DNA of 35,132 nucleotides from an uncultured Clostridia bacterium (GTDB taxonomy: Bacteria > Bacillota_A > Clostridia > Oscillospirales > Oscillospiraceae): NCBI GenBank assembly GCA_949289625.1, contig CASEPH010000322.1:1-35132 (forward strand). Reading direction: 5' to 3'. Within the stretch, counting starts at the first letter, position 1. Every line of letters begins with the position of its first letter. Shown one piece after another: positions 1 to 9,330 of this stretch. Below the pieces are notes generated by a model, which searched no databases, was not told the origin of the DNA, and saw only the letters and a program-made list of their open reading frames with translations. The position numbers and the translations under genes are program-made.

Positions 1-263
1 AAGGAGAAAAGATCGCCTGCGCCATTCATCGAAACGGCGGCGAAGTGACGGTCACCATCCGGGACTTTGGTCCCGGTATTCCGGAGGAGGAACTGCCTCT
101 GGTGAAGAAAAAGTTCTACAAGGGGTCCTCCAAGGCCAGGGGCAGCGGCATCGGATTGGCGGTCTGTGAGGAGATCGTCACCATGCACGGCGGCAGATTG
201 GATATTGCCAATGCTGCCGATGGTGCCAGCGGCTGTGAGGTAACCATTCATCTTCCAATATAA
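1..263 (+). CDS. Sensor histidine kinase, C-terminal ATPase end (partial)
   Basis: Only the end of the gene is in the window; the frame is already open at the left edge (first full codon at position 3). The visible part is the tail of a GHKL/HATPase_c domain. DFGPGIP matches the G1 box, a KKFYKGSS segment matches the F-box region, and GSGIGLAV matches the G2 box, which together bind ATP and its lid. The order and spacing match PhoR/ResE-type sensor kinases, which autophosphorylate on histidine and pass the phosphate to a response regulator. The sensor and histidine domains lie outside, so the signal cannot be told. It ends 63 bases before the next gene. SpoIIAB-type anti-sigma kinases share this fold but normally lack this F-box spacing. 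Confidence 0.85.
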   Translation, partial: GEKIACAIHRNGGEVTVTIRDFGPGIPEEELPLVKKKFYKGSSKARGSGIGLAVCEEIVTMHGGRLDIANAADGASGCEVTIHLPI

Positions 264-326
264 TCCCATTTATGGTACACCTTCTGCGGTACACTGAAGC
301 GGGAGGTGAAAGAAAGGAATAATTCT

Positions 327-1262
327 GTGGCAAATCAGGAAAAAAGAACGACCATTGGGGGACAGGCCCTGATCGAAGGCATTATGATGCGTGGTCCCTT
401 TCGGCAGGCCATTGCCATTCGGGATCAGAACGGGGAGATCGTCCTCAAGACCGAAGAACTGAAGTTCATTAAGGACAAATATCCCGTTTTGGGTTGGCCC
501 CTGATCCGCGGCGTGGTGAATTTTGGCGGATCCATGGTGGCGGGCGTAAAGGCGCTGATGTACTCCGCGTCCTTTTATCCCGAAGAGGAGAGTGAGCCGG
601 GGCGGCTGGAGCAGTGGCTGGACCGGCACATTGGCTCGGAGAAACTGGAATCCCTTGTGATCTATTTCGCAGTGGCGCTGGGGATCCTGTTCTCAGTGGG
701 ACTGTTTATGCTGCTGCCCACCTTTTTGGTGGGACTAATTCGGCCCATTTATGATAATTACCTAGTGCGGAATCTCTGCGAGGGCCTGGTGAAAATCGTG
801 ATCTTTACGGCCTATATGATCGGGATCAGCAAGCTGCCCGATATGCGCAGGATCTTCTCCTACCACGGGGCCGAGCATAAGACCATAAAATGCTATGAAT
901 TGGGCCATCCGCTGACGGTGGAGAACATCCGGCCCTGTACCAGAAAGCATCCCCGCTGCGGAACCAGCTTTTTGTTTGTGGTCATCATTATCAGCATTTT
1001 AGCAGGCAGCGTGATCCAGGTGGGCAATACCCTGGTGCGGATGCTGTGCCATCTGCTGCTGCTGTTCCCTGTGGTGGCCATCAGCTATGAATTCAACAGA
1101 CTGGTGGGACGGCACGACAATGCCTTGACCCGACTGCTGACGGCACCGGGCATGTGGTTTCAGAACTTTACCACCAACGAGCCCGACGACAGCATGATCG
1201 AGTGTGCCATTGCCGCTATGGAAGCGGTGATTCCTGAGCAGGAAGGAGCAGACGACTGGTAA
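327..1262 (+). CDS. yqhQ: DUF1385 family membrane protein YqhQ
   Basis: This is a conserved integral membrane protein of the DUF1385 family, widespread in Firmicutes; the biochemical function is not established. Diagnostic segments are GGQALIEGIMMRGP near the N-terminus, FSYHGAEHKTIKCYE in the middle with conserved His and Glu that could bind metal, and HPRCGTSFLF. There are about four hydrophobic segments, including residues around 110-145 and 215-255. I prefer the GTG at 327 because a GAAAGGA ribosome site lies about 9 bases upstream; an in-frame GTG at 306 sits inside another purine-rich site and would add 7 residues. It is followed after 3 bases by prmC, so the two are probably co-transcribed. 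Confidence 0.9.
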   Translation: MANQEKRTTIGGQALIEGIMMRGPFRQAIAIRDQNGEIVLKTEELKFIKDKYPVLGWPLIRGVVNFGGSMVAGVKALMYSASFYPEEESEPGRLEQWLDRHIGSEKLESLVIYFAVALGILFSVGLFMLLPTFLVGLIRPIYDNYLVRNLCEGLVKIVIFTAYMIGISKLPDMRRIFSYHGAEHKTIKCYELGHPLTVENIRPCTRKHPRCGTSFLFVVIIISILAGSVIQVGNTLVRMLCHLLLLFPVVAISYEFNRLVGRHDNALTRLLTAPGMWFQNFTTNEPDDSMIECAIAAMEAVIPEQEGADDW

Positions 1263-1265
1263 GTC

Positions 1266-2144
1266 ATGAGTATAAGATACACCTATCATGATCTATACAA
1301 GGCAGCCAGGCAGATGCTTCGCCAGGTGGACGGGGAAAACGCGGAGTTTACGGCCCAGCAGCTGGTGGCTGCTGCCACGGATCGGACCGTGAGCCAATTG
1401 GTGGCGGACTTCCCGCTGATGGTGTTTCAGCGGGATGTGGAAAAGGTCAACGAGATGGTTCAGCGTCATATCAAGGGGGAGCCATTGGCCTATATTCTGG
1501 GACAGTGGGAGTTCCACGGCCTGACGCTGAATGTGACGCCGGATGTGCTCATTCCCCGGGACGATACGGAGGCAGTTTGTGAGCTTGCCATCGGCAAGAC
1601 TATGCAGCTGCCGCAAAATCCGCGGATTTTGGACCTGTGCGCCGGTTCCGGCTGCATTGGTCTGGCCATTGCCTCCAAGGTCAAGGACGCTCGGGTCACG
1701 CTGGCGGAGATCTCGCCGGAGGCCATTCGGGTGGCCAAAAAGAACATTCAGGACAACCATCTGGCCGGAAGGGTCAGCTGCATTCAGATGGATGTGCGGC
1801 AGACGCCGCCCAAGTTTCTGGGGAAATATGATCTGATCGTATCCAACCCGCCCTATGTGACGGCAGCACAGATGGAACGGCTGGATCCGTCCGTGAAGGA
1901 CTACGAGCCGAGGCTTGCCCTCTATGGCGGCCTGGACGGCCTGGATTACTACCGGGCCATTACAAAGAATTTTACACCGATCCTGAAGCCCGGCGGATTC
2001 ATCTGCTTTGAATTCGGCATGGGTCAGGAGGCGGAGGTGTGCCATATCCTGATGGAACATGGCTATGAGCTGGGCAGACTGGTACGGGACAGCGGAGAAC
2101 GGGCCCGGGCGGTATTGGCCCAGAAACCAAACAAGGAGGAATAG
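1266..2144 (+). CDS. prmC: Peptide chain release factor N5-glutamine methyltransferase PrmC
   Basis: PrmC (HemK) methylates the glutamine of the GGQ motif in release factors RF1 and RF2 using S-adenosylmethionine, which is needed for efficient termination. The 292-residue length is typical. An N-terminal helical release-factor-binding domain (about residues 1-95) is followed by a Rossmann methyltransferase domain. That domain has SAM motif [14 protein letters not shown] and the catalytic NPPYV motif that holds the target glutamine amide. It starts 3 bases after the yqhQ stop and ends 2 bases before recA, whose ribosome site GGAGG lies in the end of prmC. In many Firmicutes prmC is paired with prfA; here the neighbour is recA instead. 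Confidence 0.95.
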   Translation: MSIRYTYHDLYKAARQMLRQVDGENAEFTAQQLVAAATDRTVSQLVADFPLMVFQRDVEKVNEMVQRHIKGEPLAYILGQWEFHGLTLNVTPDVLIPRDDTEAVCELAIGKTMQLPQNPRILDLCAGSGCIGLAIASKVKDARVTLAEISPEAIRVAKKNIQDNHLAGRVSCIQMDVRQTPPKFLGKYDLIVSNPPYVTAAQMERLDPSVKDYEPRLALYGGLDGLDYYRAITKNFTPILKPGGFICFEFGMGQEAEVCHILMEHGYELGRLVRDSGERARAVLAQKPNKEE

Positions 2145-2146
2145 AG

Positions 2147-3283
2147 ATGGCGTCCAAAAAACCTGCGTATGAGGCGGCAGCTCCTGCGGCAGATAAGAAA
2201 AAAGCCTTGGAGACTGCTCTGCAGCAAATTGAGAAAAATTTTGGCAAGGGCACGGTTATGCGCCTGGGCGATAAAGCGGATATGAACGTGGATGTGATTC
2301 CCACTGGGTCCCTGACGTTGGATCTGGCGCTGGGTGTGGGCGGACTGCCAAAGGGACGAATCGTGGAGATCTACGGGCCGGAATCCTCCGGTAAGACCAC
2401 TCTGGCGCTGCATGTGCTGGCGGAAACCCAAAAGCAGGGCGGCGAAGTGGCCTTTGTGGATGCCGAGCATGCTCTGGATCCGGAATACGCAGCAGCTCTG
2501 GGGGTGGATATTGACAACCTGTTGGTCTCTCAGCCGGATTATGGAGAGCAGGCCCTGGAGATTACCGATGCGCTGGTACGGTCCGGCGCGGTAGCTGCCG
2601 TAGTGGTGGACTCTGTGGCAGCACTGACCCCCCGGGCGGAGATTGAAGGAGAGATGGGAGATGCCGCAGTAGGCCTTCAGGCCCGGCTGATGTCTCAGGC
2701 TTTGCGGAAGCTGGCAGGTTCTATTGCAAAGACCAACTGCCTGGTGATCTTCATCAACCAGATTCGAGACAAGATCGGTGTGATCTATGGCTCTTCCGAG
2801 ACCACCACCGGTGGTCGGGCCCTGAAGTTCTTTGCTTCGGTCCGGTTGGACATTCGCCGGACCGAGGGACTGAAAGTCAATGGAGAACTGATCGGCAATC
2901 ATACCCGGGTTAAGGTGGTCAAAAATAAGGTTGCACCGCCCTTCCGGGAGGCGGAATTTGATATTATGTATGGAGAGGGCATCTCCCATACCGGGGAAAT
3001 TCTTGATTTGGGCGTGAAATATGACCTGGTTCAGAAGAGCGGTAGCTGGTTCTCCATTGGAGATGAGCGGATCGGTCAGGGCCGGGATAACGCCAAGGCC
3101 TATCTTCGGGACAATCCGGAGACCGCCGCTACGTTGGAAACTGCCATTCGGGCGGAGGTGGCCAAGCAGCAGGAGGAGAAGCGGGCCAAGCACAGAGAGC
3201 CTGCTGCGGGACCTGCAACAGTGGCTACCAAAGCGGTGAATATCACTGCCGACGACTTTTTTGACGACGACGACATTGTATGA
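2147..3283 (+). CDS. recA: Recombinase RecA
   Basis: RecA forms ATP-dependent filaments on single-stranded DNA, catalyses strand exchange and stimulates LexA self-cleavage. Seen here are Walker [10 protein letters not shown] at residues 77-85, a Walker B region ending VVVDSVAAL, the DNA-binding loop region MSQALRKL, the NQIRDKIGV core motif, and a strongly acidic tail ending [10 protein letters not shown], as in many bacterial RecA proteins. The length of 378 residues is normal for the family. The start follows an AGGAGG ribosome site. The last 4 bases overlap recX (ATGA). No LexA-type GAAC/GTTC operator is visible directly upstream, because recA follows prmC within 2 bases; expression may come from a distal promoter. 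Confidence 0.98.
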   Translation: MASKKPAYEAAAPAADKKKALETALQQIEKNFGKGTVMRLGDKADMNVDVIPTGSLTLDLALGVGGLPKGRIVEIYGPESSGKTTLALHVLAETQKQGGEVAFVDAEHALDPEYAAALGVDIDNLLVSQPDYGEQALEITDALVRSGAVAAVVVDSVAALTPRAEIEGEMGDAAVGLQARLMSQALRKLAGSIAKTNCLVIFINQIRDKIGVIYGSSETTTGGRALKFFASVRLDIRRTEGLKVNGELIGNHTRVKVVKNKVAPPFREAEFDIMYGEGISHTGEILDLGVKYDLVQKSGSWFSIGDERIGQGRDNAKAYLRDNPETAATLETAIRAEVAKQQEEKRAKHREPAAGPATVATKAVNITADDFFDDDDIV

Positions 3284-3909
3284 CGCTGTTGCGAATTACC
3301 GCTGAGGGAACAGATCAGGCCCGGGTGACCCTCTGGTTTTCCGATGGGCATAAGCAGGTGACATCCACCAGTGTGGTGGCACAGCTGGGCTTGTATCAGG
3401 GCATGACCATGGATGACCAGGACATGGAAGCGCTGCTGGCAGCGGTCCAAAAGGCGGCGGCCAGGGACCGGGCGGTGCGGATTGTTTCCACCACCAGCAT
3501 TTCGGAGCGGCAGTTGAAGCAGCGGCTGCTCCAACGGGGCGAGGAACCGAATGCTGTGGACGAGGCGGTGGACTGGCTCAAGGAGCTGGGGGCTGTGGAC
3601 GATGGGGATATGGCCCGTCGGATCGTCAGCCAGTGCCAGAGCAAGGGATACGGAAAGAACCGGATTCGGCAGGAACTCTATCGCAAAGGGATTCCCAGGG
3701 AATACTGGGATGAAGCTCTGGAAAATCTGCCGGATATGTCCGATGCCATTGACCGGTTCCTGGCCCAGCGGCTCCGGGGCCGAGAGCCGGATCGAAAGGA
3801 ACTTCAGCGGGCAGTTGCTGCCTTGCAACGCCGGGGGCATGGCTGGGAAGAGATTCAGTCTGCACTGAGAAGATACCGGGACAGCCTGGAGGAATCCGGC
3901 TGGGAGTAA
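3280..3909 (+). CDS. recX: Regulatory protein RecX
   Basis: RecX binds the RecA filament and limits or tunes its activity in the cytoplasm. The 209-residue product has the family's repeated three-helix units. The stretch [15 protein letters not shown] begins the first, and the repeats near [26 protein letters not shown] and the C-terminal [16 protein letters not shown] match RecX repeats. An N-terminal segment of about 65 residues resembles the extra beta-rich region common in Firmicute RecX. The ATGA overlap with recA gives translational coupling, and the recA-recX order is the classic arrangement. Confidence 0.9.
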   Translation: MTLLRITAEGTDQARVTLWFSDGHKQVTSTSVVAQLGLYQGMTMDDQDMEALLAAVQKAAARDRAVRIVSTTSISERQLKQRLLQRGEEPNAVDEAVDWLKELGAVDDGDMARRIVSQCQSKGYGKNRIRQELYRKGIPREYWDEALENLPDMSDAIDRFLAQRLRGREPDRKELQRAVAALQRRGHGWEEIQSALRRYRDSLEESGWE

Positions 3910-3933
3910 CATAGAATAATTGGAGGTCTCCAA

Positions 3934-5268
3934 ATGGGGAAGAAAGTAGCAATGGTGTCCTTGGGCTGTGCCAAAAACCAGGTGGACGCCGAGCAGATGC
4001 TCTGCCTGCTGCATGAGGCGGGCTATGAGGTCACCACAGAGGTGGAGTACAGCGATGTGACCATCGTCAATACCTGTGGATTTATCGAGAGTGCAAAGAG
4101 CGAGGCAATTCAGGAAATTCTGGAACTGGGACTGCTGAAAAATGAGGGGAAGATCGGGAAGATCTTGGTCACCGGATGCCTCAGCCAGCGGTATCGGGAT
4201 CAGTTGATGGAAGAGCTGCCGGAGGTGGATGGAATCTTGGGCTGCGGCAGCTATGGGGAGATCGTCTCCGCCGTGGATGATGTGCTGGAAGGTGACCGGC
4301 CCTACCGCTTTGGAGACATCAATGGTCCCCTGGAAGAACTGGGCCGGGTGCTGACCACACCGGAATATTACGCATACCTGAAAATTGCCGAGGGCTGCGA
4401 CAACCACTGTGCCTTCTGCGTGATTCCGTCTCTCCGGGGAAAATACCGGAGCCGCCGGTTTGAGGATCTGGTGGAGGAAGCCAAGCTGCTGGCGTCCGGT
4501 GGAGTCAAGGAGCTGATCGTCATTGCCCAGGATACCTCCCGGTATGGTCTGGACCTCTATGGTCGCCGGCGGCTCAGCGAACTGCTGCGGGAGCTGTGCA
4601 AAATCGAGGAGCTCCATTGGATTCGGGTCCACTATCTCTACCCGGATGAGATGGACGAGGAACTCATCGATACCATCGCCCAGGAGGAGAAGATCTGCTC
4701 CTATCTGGATATTCCCATTCAGCACTGCAACGACGAAATCCTCCGCCATATGAACCGGCGAGGCAATAAGGAGTATCTGGAATGGCTGCTGCCCCATCTG
4801 CGGGAAAAGATCCCCGGCCTGGTGCTGCGGACCAGCCTGATCTCCGGTTTGCCCGGTGAGGGAGAGGCGGAGTTTGAAGAACTGTGCCAATTCCTGAAAA
4901 AACACCGGATGGAACGGGTGGGCTGCTTTGCGTTTTCTCCCGAGGAGGGAACGCCGGCGGCCAAGATGGACTATCCCGACCGGGATGTGGCGGAGAAACG
5001 GGCGGAGATTATCTCCGAATTGCAAAGCCGTATTATGGACGATTACAACGAATCCCTGGTGGGCAAGACTGTAGAGGTGCTGGTGGAGGGCTACGACCGG
5101 CTGGCGGAGTGCCAGTTTGGCAGAACCTATGCCGATTCCCCGGAGATCGACGGCATGGTGTTCTTCTCGGCGGAGAAGCGGTATCGTCCCGGCACCTTCC
5201 TGCAGGTGACCATTGAGGAGACTATGGATGGCAATTTGATTGGAACAGCATTGGAGGAATCGGTATGA
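3934..5268 (+). CDS. rimO: Ribosomal protein S12 methylthiotransferase RimO
   Basis: RimO is a radical-SAM enzyme that adds a methylthio group to a conserved aspartate of ribosomal protein S12. The N-terminal domain has the three cysteines of the auxiliary 4Fe-4S cluster at C12, C48 and C82. The radical-SAM motif CxxxCxxC lies at C155, C159 and C162 (CDNHCAFC). A C-terminal TRAM domain begins near GKTVEVLVEGYDR. The N-terminal signature SLGCAKNQVDAE favours RimO over the tRNA enzymes MiaB and MtaB. The 444-residue length is normal. A GGAGG site lies just upstream of the ATG, and the stop overlaps pgsA by 4 bases (ATGA). Confidence 0.95.
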   Translation: MGKKVAMVSLGCAKNQVDAEQMLCLLHEAGYEVTTEVEYSDVTIVNTCGFIESAKSEAIQEILELGLLKNEGKIGKILVTGCLSQRYRDQLMEELPEVDGILGCGSYGEIVSAVDDVLEGDRPYRFGDINGPLEELGRVLTTPEYYAYLKIAEGCDNHCAFCVIPSLRGKYRSRRFEDLVEEAKLLASGGVKELIVIAQDTSRYGLDLYGRRRLSELLRELCKIEELHWIRVHYLYPDEMDEELIDTIAQEEKICSYLDIPIQHCNDEILRHMNRRGNKEYLEWLLPHLREKIPGLVLRTSLISGLPGEGEAEFEELCQFLKKHRMERVGCFAFSPEEGTPAAKMDYPDRDVAEKRAEIISELQSRIMDDYNESLVGKTVEVLVEGYDRLAECQFGRTYADSPEIDGMVFFSAEKRYRPGTFLQVTIEETMDGNLIGTALEESV

Positions 5269-5783
5269 CTACAGCCAGTAAAATCACCCTGGTTCGGGTG
5301 TTGATGATTCCGGTGTTTATGGTGCTCCTGCTGCTGGGGTACAACATTGCAGCCCTGGTGGTGTTTATCGTGGCGTCCTGCACGGACTTTGTGGACGGCT
5401 ATATTGCCCGGCACTATCATCAGGTCAGTAATTTTGGAAAGTTTTTGGACCCGCTGGCGGACAAGCTGCTGGTGATCTCCTGTATGGTGATCTTTATCCA
5501 GTGGGGGCGGATGCCGGCCTGGGCAGTGATGATCGTCTTGGCCCGGGAGTTTGCGGTGACGGGCCTGCGCCTGGTGGCAGTGGAAAACGGCCGGGTGATC
5601 GCGGCAGCCTGGATGGGAAAGATCAAGACGGCTTCCACCATGGTGGGCCTGTGTGTGATGATCTTTTTTACCCAGTGGGCTGTTCTGGACTGGGTGGTGA
5701 CTGTTGTCATCGTGGTGACCACAGTGGTGTCCGGCGTGGAATATTTCGTGAAAAACTGGGACGTGCTGGACATGAAGAAATAA
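5265..5783 (+). CDS. pgsA: CDP-diacylglycerol--glycerol-3-phosphate 3-phosphatidyltransferase
   Basis: PgsA makes phosphatidylglycerol phosphate from CDP-diacylglycerol and glycerol-3-phosphate, the committed step of phosphatidylglycerol synthesis in the membrane. The full CDP-alcohol phosphotransferase signature is present: D41, D44-G45, A48-R49, G58, D62 and D66. These bind the metals and CDP. At 172 residues with several hydrophobic helices it has the usual size. Its start is coupled to rimO by ATGA, and it ends the operon: a new consensus promoter starts 3 bases after its stop. The rimO-pgsA pairing is common in Firmicutes. Confidence 0.95.
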   Translation: MTTASKITLVRVLMIPVFMVLLLLGYNIAALVVFIVASCTDFVDGYIARHYHQVSNFGKFLDPLADKLLVISCMVIFIQWGRMPAWAVMIVLAREFAVTGLRLVAVENGRVIAAAWMGKIKTASTMVGLCVMIFFTQWAVLDWVVTVVIVVTTVVSGVEYFVKNWDVLDMKK

Positions 5784-5785
5784 TA

Positions 5786-5814
5786 TTGACACACTTTTGA
5801 AGTCGTGTTAATAT
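5786..5814 (+). promoter_or_regulatory. Sigma-A type promoter of the cysteine T-box operon
   Basis: A perfect -35 TTGACA (5786-5791) and a near-consensus -10 TAATAT (5809-5814) are separated by exactly 17 bases. It sits right after the pgsA stop and directly ahead of the T-box leader, so it should drive the leader and the cysE-cysS genes. Confidence 0.85.
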
Positions 5815-5821
5815 GATGATG

Positions 5822-6036
5822 GTAAGTGAATATCGCGTGGATTGGGAAGAGTAACGGCAAACAGGCTTCCAAGAGAGCTGCGGTCACCGGCTGAAAGCCG
5901 CGGCGGAGACTGTGCTGTGAAAGTGCGCCCGGGAGCGAGGGGAGACCCCGTGAGGCCGCGTCAGTGCCAAAGCGATAAATCAGAGTGGAACCGCGGTTCA
6001 TACCGCCTCTTGATGAAAATCAAGAGGCGGTTTTTT
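5822..6036 (+). promoter_or_regulatory. T-box leader (probably cysteine-specific)
   Basis: A tRNA-sensing T-box riboswitch. The conserved T-box core AGAGTGGAACCGCGG is at 5982-5996, a distal stem I motif AGAGAGCTG at 5872-5880, and the competing terminator at 6003-6036. The T-box core can pair with the 5' side of the terminator (antiterminator) when uncharged tRNA binds. A TGC codon at 5924-5926, after GTGAAAG on the 3' side of stem I, is the best specifier candidate. It fits cysteine, as does the operon that follows (cysE, cysS). The specifier call is an inference because I did not fold the RNA; another TGC lies at 5913-5915. Confidence 0.9.
6003..6036 (+). terminator. T-box regulated intrinsic terminator
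   Basis: An 11-bp perfect stem (6003-6013 with 6020-6030), a six-base loop and a run of six T at 6031-6036. It is the regulated terminator of the T-box leader; read-through gives cysE and cysS. Confidence 0.93.
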
Positions 6037-6152
6037 GCAGCCAATGAAGCGGCTGCTGGAGCAGAGAACATCAAAGACAGATTGCCCCGGCAGGAAAGAA
6101 GGTATTGTTCCGCGATAAAGCGGGTTTGGAATGGACGGGAATGGAGGTCACT

Positions 6153-6839
6153 ATGTTATTGCAGCGTTTGAATGAGACTCTTGGCGCCTACCAGGCCAGA
6201 GATCCGGCAGCCCGGTCGAAACTGGAGATTTTTCTCCTGTATCCGGGCGTGCACGCCATCATCAACCATCGCATTGCCCATTGGCTATATACCCACAAGC
6301 TGCGGTTTTTGGCCCGGCTGGTGAGCCAACTCAGTCGCCATTTTACCGGTATCGAAATCCACCCAGGAGCTACCATCGGTCGGCGTTTTGTTATCGACCA
6401 CGGCATGGGGATCGTCATTGGTGAGACTGCCGAGGTTGGAGACGATGTGTTGCTCTATCATGGCGTGACCCTGGGCGGTACCGGCAAGGATCAGGGCAAG
6501 CGTCACCCCACCATTGGCAACAATGTGCTCATCGGGTGCGGAGCCAAGGTATTGGGACCCTTCAAGGTTGGGGATAATAGCCGTATCGCATCCAATTCTG
6601 TGGTGCTCTCTGAGGTGCCGGCGGATGCCACGGCTGTGGGTGTACCGGCGAGAATCGTTCGGATCGCGGGACAGAAGGTGGACTACGCCAAGGAAGTGGA
6701 CCAGATCCATGTGACCGACCCGGTACAAAAGACGCTGGATAGCCTGCTCTCCCGGATCGAGGCCCTGGAACAGCACCAGGACGCCCAATATGCAAAGAAA
6801 GCCGAAGGCCAAGCGGATGCAGACGTCTCGTCGCTATGA
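6153..6839 (+). CDS. cysE: Serine O-acetyltransferase
   Basis: CysE acetylates L-serine with acetyl-CoA to give O-acetylserine, the precursor that cysteine synthase turns into cysteine. The 228-residue product has an N-terminal helical domain (to about residue 70) and then a left-handed beta-helix of hexapeptide repeats: [34 protein letters not shown] and [18 protein letters not shown]. The catalytic His of DHGMG and the GGTGK segment are present. I chose the ATG at 6153 because GGAGG ends 5 bases upstream and the family's N-terminus fits; the frame is open further upstream to 6105. The T-box lies about 115 bases upstream, so cysteine starvation should raise expression. No cysK is in the window. 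Confidence 0.93.
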   Translation: MLLQRLNETLGAYQARDPAARSKLEIFLLYPGVHAIINHRIAHWLYTHKLRFLARLVSQLSRHFTGIEIHPGATIGRRFVIDHGMGIVIGETAEVGDDVLLYHGVTLGGTGKDQGKRHPTIGNNVLIGCGAKVLGPFKVGDNSRIASNSVVLSEVPADATAVGVPARIVRIAGQKVDYAKEVDQIHVTDPVQKTLDSLLSRIEALEQHQDAQYAKKAEGQADADVSSL

Positions 6840-6856
6840 AAAAGGAGTTGTGAAAC

Positions 6857-8269
6857 ATGTATTTGTATAATTCTCTTTCCAGAACCAAGGAACTGTTTAC
6901 GCCCCACGAGCCGGGCAAGGTGCGGATGTATACCTGCGGACCCACCGTGTATCACTTTGCCCATATCGGGAACCTGCGGAGCTACATTATGGAAGATGTG
7001 CTGGAGAAGTATCTCCGGTATGTGGGCTATGATGTGACCCGGGTCATGAACATCACCGATGTGGGCCATCTTTCCTCGGATGCTGACACCGGGGAGGATA
7101 AAATGCTCAAGGGAGCTAAGCGAGAGCATAAGACGGTGATGGAGATTGCCAAATTCTATACGGACGCCTTTTTTCAGGACTGCAAGGCCCTGAATATTAA
7201 GACGCCGGATGTGGTGGAGCCCGCCACCAACTGCATTCCCGAGTTCATTGCTATGGTCCAGGGCCTTCTGGAGAAGGGCTACGCCTATGAGGCTGGAGGA
7301 AACGTCTATTTTGATACCTCCAAGCTGAAACAGTACTATGTCTTTGGGGAACATGAAGAGGAAAACCTTGCGGTGGGCGTCCGGGAAGGCGTAGAAGCGG
7401 ACGAGAACAAGAGGAACAAGACGGATTTTGTTCTGTGGTTTACCAAGTCTAAGTTTGAGGATCAGGAGCTCAAGTGGGAAAGCCCCTGGGGACTGGGATA
7501 CCCTGGCTGGCACATTGAGTGCTCCGCCATCAGCCTCAAGCATCTGGGGGAATATCTGGACATTCATTGCGGCGGCATTGACAATGCATTTCCCCATCAT
7601 ACCAATGAGATTGCCCAGTCGGAGAGTTTTCTGGGCCATCCCTGGTGCAAATACTGGTTCCACATCTACCATCTGAACACGGATTCTGGAAAGATGAGCA
7701 AATCCAAGGGAGAATTTCTGACGGTTTCACTGCTCAAAGAAAAGGGCTATGATCCGCTGGCCTATCGTCTGTTCTGTCTGCAATCCCACTATCGCCGGGG
7801 ACTGGTGTTCAGCTGGGAGAATCTGGGCAATGCCCAGACGGCCTATGAAAAGCTGGTGGCACGGATCGCGGCGCTGCCGGAGGACGGAGAAACCTCTGAG
7901 GATGGAGAGACTGCGGAAACCCTGCGGCAATCCTTCCGGGCTGCACTGGACAATGACCTCAACACATCTTTGGCCGTTACGGCGCTGTACGACGTGCTAA
8001 AGGCAAAGCTCTCTGGCACTGCCAAACGGAAACTGCTGGCAGAATTTGATCAGGTTCTGTCACTGGGGCTGATGGAAGCAGCCGCAGAGAAGCAGCAGGA
8101 GGCGGCGTTACCCCAGGAGGGGGATGAAGAGATCGACGCTTTGGTGGCAGCCAGAACTGCGGCCAAAAAGGCAAAGAACTTTGCGGAGGCAGACCGGATT
8201 CGAGATCAGCTGAAGGAAATGGGTATTGTTCTGGTGGATACCAAGGAGGGAACCACATGGCATCGGTAA
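6857..8269 (+). CDS. cysS: Cysteinyl-tRNA synthetase
   Basis: CysS attaches cysteine to tRNA-Cys using ATP in the cytoplasm. It is a class I synthetase: the HIGH motif appears as HIGN at residues 36-39 and the KMSKS loop as GKMSKSKG. The zinc site includes C27 (in CGPTVY) and the WHIECS motif. The helical anticodon domain follows, with the usual C-terminal [22 protein letters not shown] segment. Length 470 is standard. An AAGGAG site precedes the ATG, 17 bases after cysE. The 3' end overlaps the next gene by 13 bases. In many Firmicutes cysS is followed by mrnC and a 23S rRNA methyltransferase; both are replaced here by other genes. Confidence 0.97.
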   Translation: MYLYNSLSRTKELFTPHEPGKVRMYTCGPTVYHFAHIGNLRSYIMEDVLEKYLRYVGYDVTRVMNITDVGHLSSDADTGEDKMLKGAKREHKTVMEIAKFYTDAFFQDCKALNIKTPDVVEPATNCIPEFIAMVQGLLEKGYAYEAGGNVYFDTSKLKQYYVFGEHEEENLAVGVREGVEADENKRNKTDFVLWFTKSKFEDQELKWESPWGLGYPGWHIECSAISLKHLGEYLDIHCGGIDNAFPHHTNEIAQSESFLGHPWCKYWFHIYHLNTDSGKMSKSKGEFLTVSLLKEKGYDPLAYRLFCLQSHYRRGLVFSWENLGNAQTAYEKLVARIAALPEDGETSEDGETAETLRQSFRAALDNDLNTSLAVTALYDVLKAKLSGTAKRKLLAEFDQVLSLGLMEAAAEKQQEAALPQEGDEEIDALVAARTAAKKAKNFAEADRIRDQLKEMGIVLVDTKEGTTWHR

Positions 8270-9330
8270 AGGGGCTGTTTGACCCGGTGAACATCGGAAC
8301 GGTGACGACCCAGAACCGAATTTGCATTCCGCCTATGGTAATCTACGGATATTCCGACGACAGTGGCATGGTCACCGAGGACAATGTCTCCCATTATGCC
8401 CGTTTGGCCCAGGGCGGTGCGGGCCTGATTATTCAGGAGGCCACCTGCATCACAAAAGACGGACGGCTATCCGCAGACCAACTGGGAATCTGGTCCGATG
8501 ACCACATTCCCGGCCTGAAACAGATTGTCCAGAGGGTCCATGCCTATGGGTGCCCCATCTTTGTGCAGCTGCACCACGCCGGTGTGGCGGGCATTGGGCC
8601 GGACTACCTCTGTCCCAGCGCGTACCGCTTTTCTGGAAGAAGAGGCGTCCATACAGGACGGGCCATGACGGAAGCGGAGATTCAGACGGTCCGGGAGGAT
8701 TTCATTCAGGCTGGACGGCGGGCGTTTCTGGCGGGTTACGACGGGGTAGAGATCCATGGTTGCCACAGCTATCTGCTCTGTCAGTTTTTGAACGCCCGGG
8801 TGAATCGCCGGACGGATGTGTACGGGAAAGAACCGCTAAAGCTGATTCAGGAGATTATGGAGGGCATTCGGGCATGTACCGCGCCGGACTTCGTGATCGG
8901 AATACGGCTGGGAGGGTTTGAACCCACGCTGGCTGACGGCATTGCCCACGCCAAAGCGCTAGTGGACTATGGCATTGGATTTTTGGATATTTCCTATGGA
9001 TTTTCCGGGGAAATGGATCTGACTGCACCGGGAGATCCTGACCTAATGGATATCGTTCGGGCAGCCGGAGCCATTCGAAAGGCGGTGGATGTGCCGGTAT
9101 TTGCGGTGGGCGGTATCCGGCTGCCGGAGGACGCCCAGCGGGTGCTGCGAGAAACCAATGTAGATATGGTGGATGTGGGTCGCAGCGCGCTGGTGGATCC
9201 AGAGTGGCCCAATCGGGCCCGGCGTGGTGAGAAACCGGGAAAATGCCTGGACTGCAAGGTGTGCCAGTGGCGGCTGGACCGGGAGAAATGTCCCGGCCGG
9301 AAGATGCTGGAGAAGGAGGTACGCGCGTGA
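8257..9330 (+). CDS. NADH:flavin oxidoreductase, Old Yellow Enzyme family
   Basis: A predicted FMN-dependent ene-reductase or related oxidoreductase. The 357-residue TIM-barrel shows LFDPVNIGTVTTQNRICIPPM at its start, a QLHHAG active-site segment, GYDGVEIHGCHSYLLCQFL, NRRTDVYG and the phosphate-binding VGGIR near the C-terminus. It is a single-domain OYE without the NAD(P)H/FAD half of 2,4-dienoyl-CoA reductase or BaiCD. The tail nevertheless carries four cysteines, C330, C333, C336 and C345 (C-x2-C-x2-C-x8-C), close to but not the same as the 4Fe-4S motif of those larger enzymes. Its ATG has an AAGGAGG site inside cysS and overlaps it by 13 bases, so it probably belongs to the T-box operon. 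Substrate unknown. Confidence 0.88.
   Translation: MASVKGLFDPVNIGTVTTQNRICIPPMVIYGYSDDSGMVTEDNVSHYARLAQGGAGLIIQEATCITKDGRLSADQLGIWSDDHIPGLKQIVQRVHAYGCPIFVQLHHAGVAGIGPDYLCPSAYRFSGRRGVHTGRAMTEAEIQTVREDFIQAGRRAFLAGYDGVEIHGCHSYLLCQFLNARVNRRTDVYGKEPLKLIQEIMEGIRACTAPDFVIGIRLGGFEPTLADGIAHAKALVDYGIGFLDISYGFSGEMDLTAPGDPDLMDIVRAAGAIRKAVDVPVFAVGGIRLPEDAQRVLRETNVDMVDVGRSALVDPEWPNRARRGEKPGKCLDCKVCQWRLDREKCPGRKMLEKEVRA

Noticed and set aside
2100..2146. A LexA operator before recA
   Set aside because: No GAAC-N4-GTTC pattern is present; recA is tightly joined to prmC.
3100..5025. A 641-codon open frame on the minus strand
   Set aside because: It is opposite recA, recX and rimO, whose motifs are unmistakable; its translation has no recognisable domain and no ribosome site.
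5842..6171. A 109-codon + frame between pgsA and cysE
   Set aside because: It runs through the T-box leader and its terminator stem, so it is not a gene.
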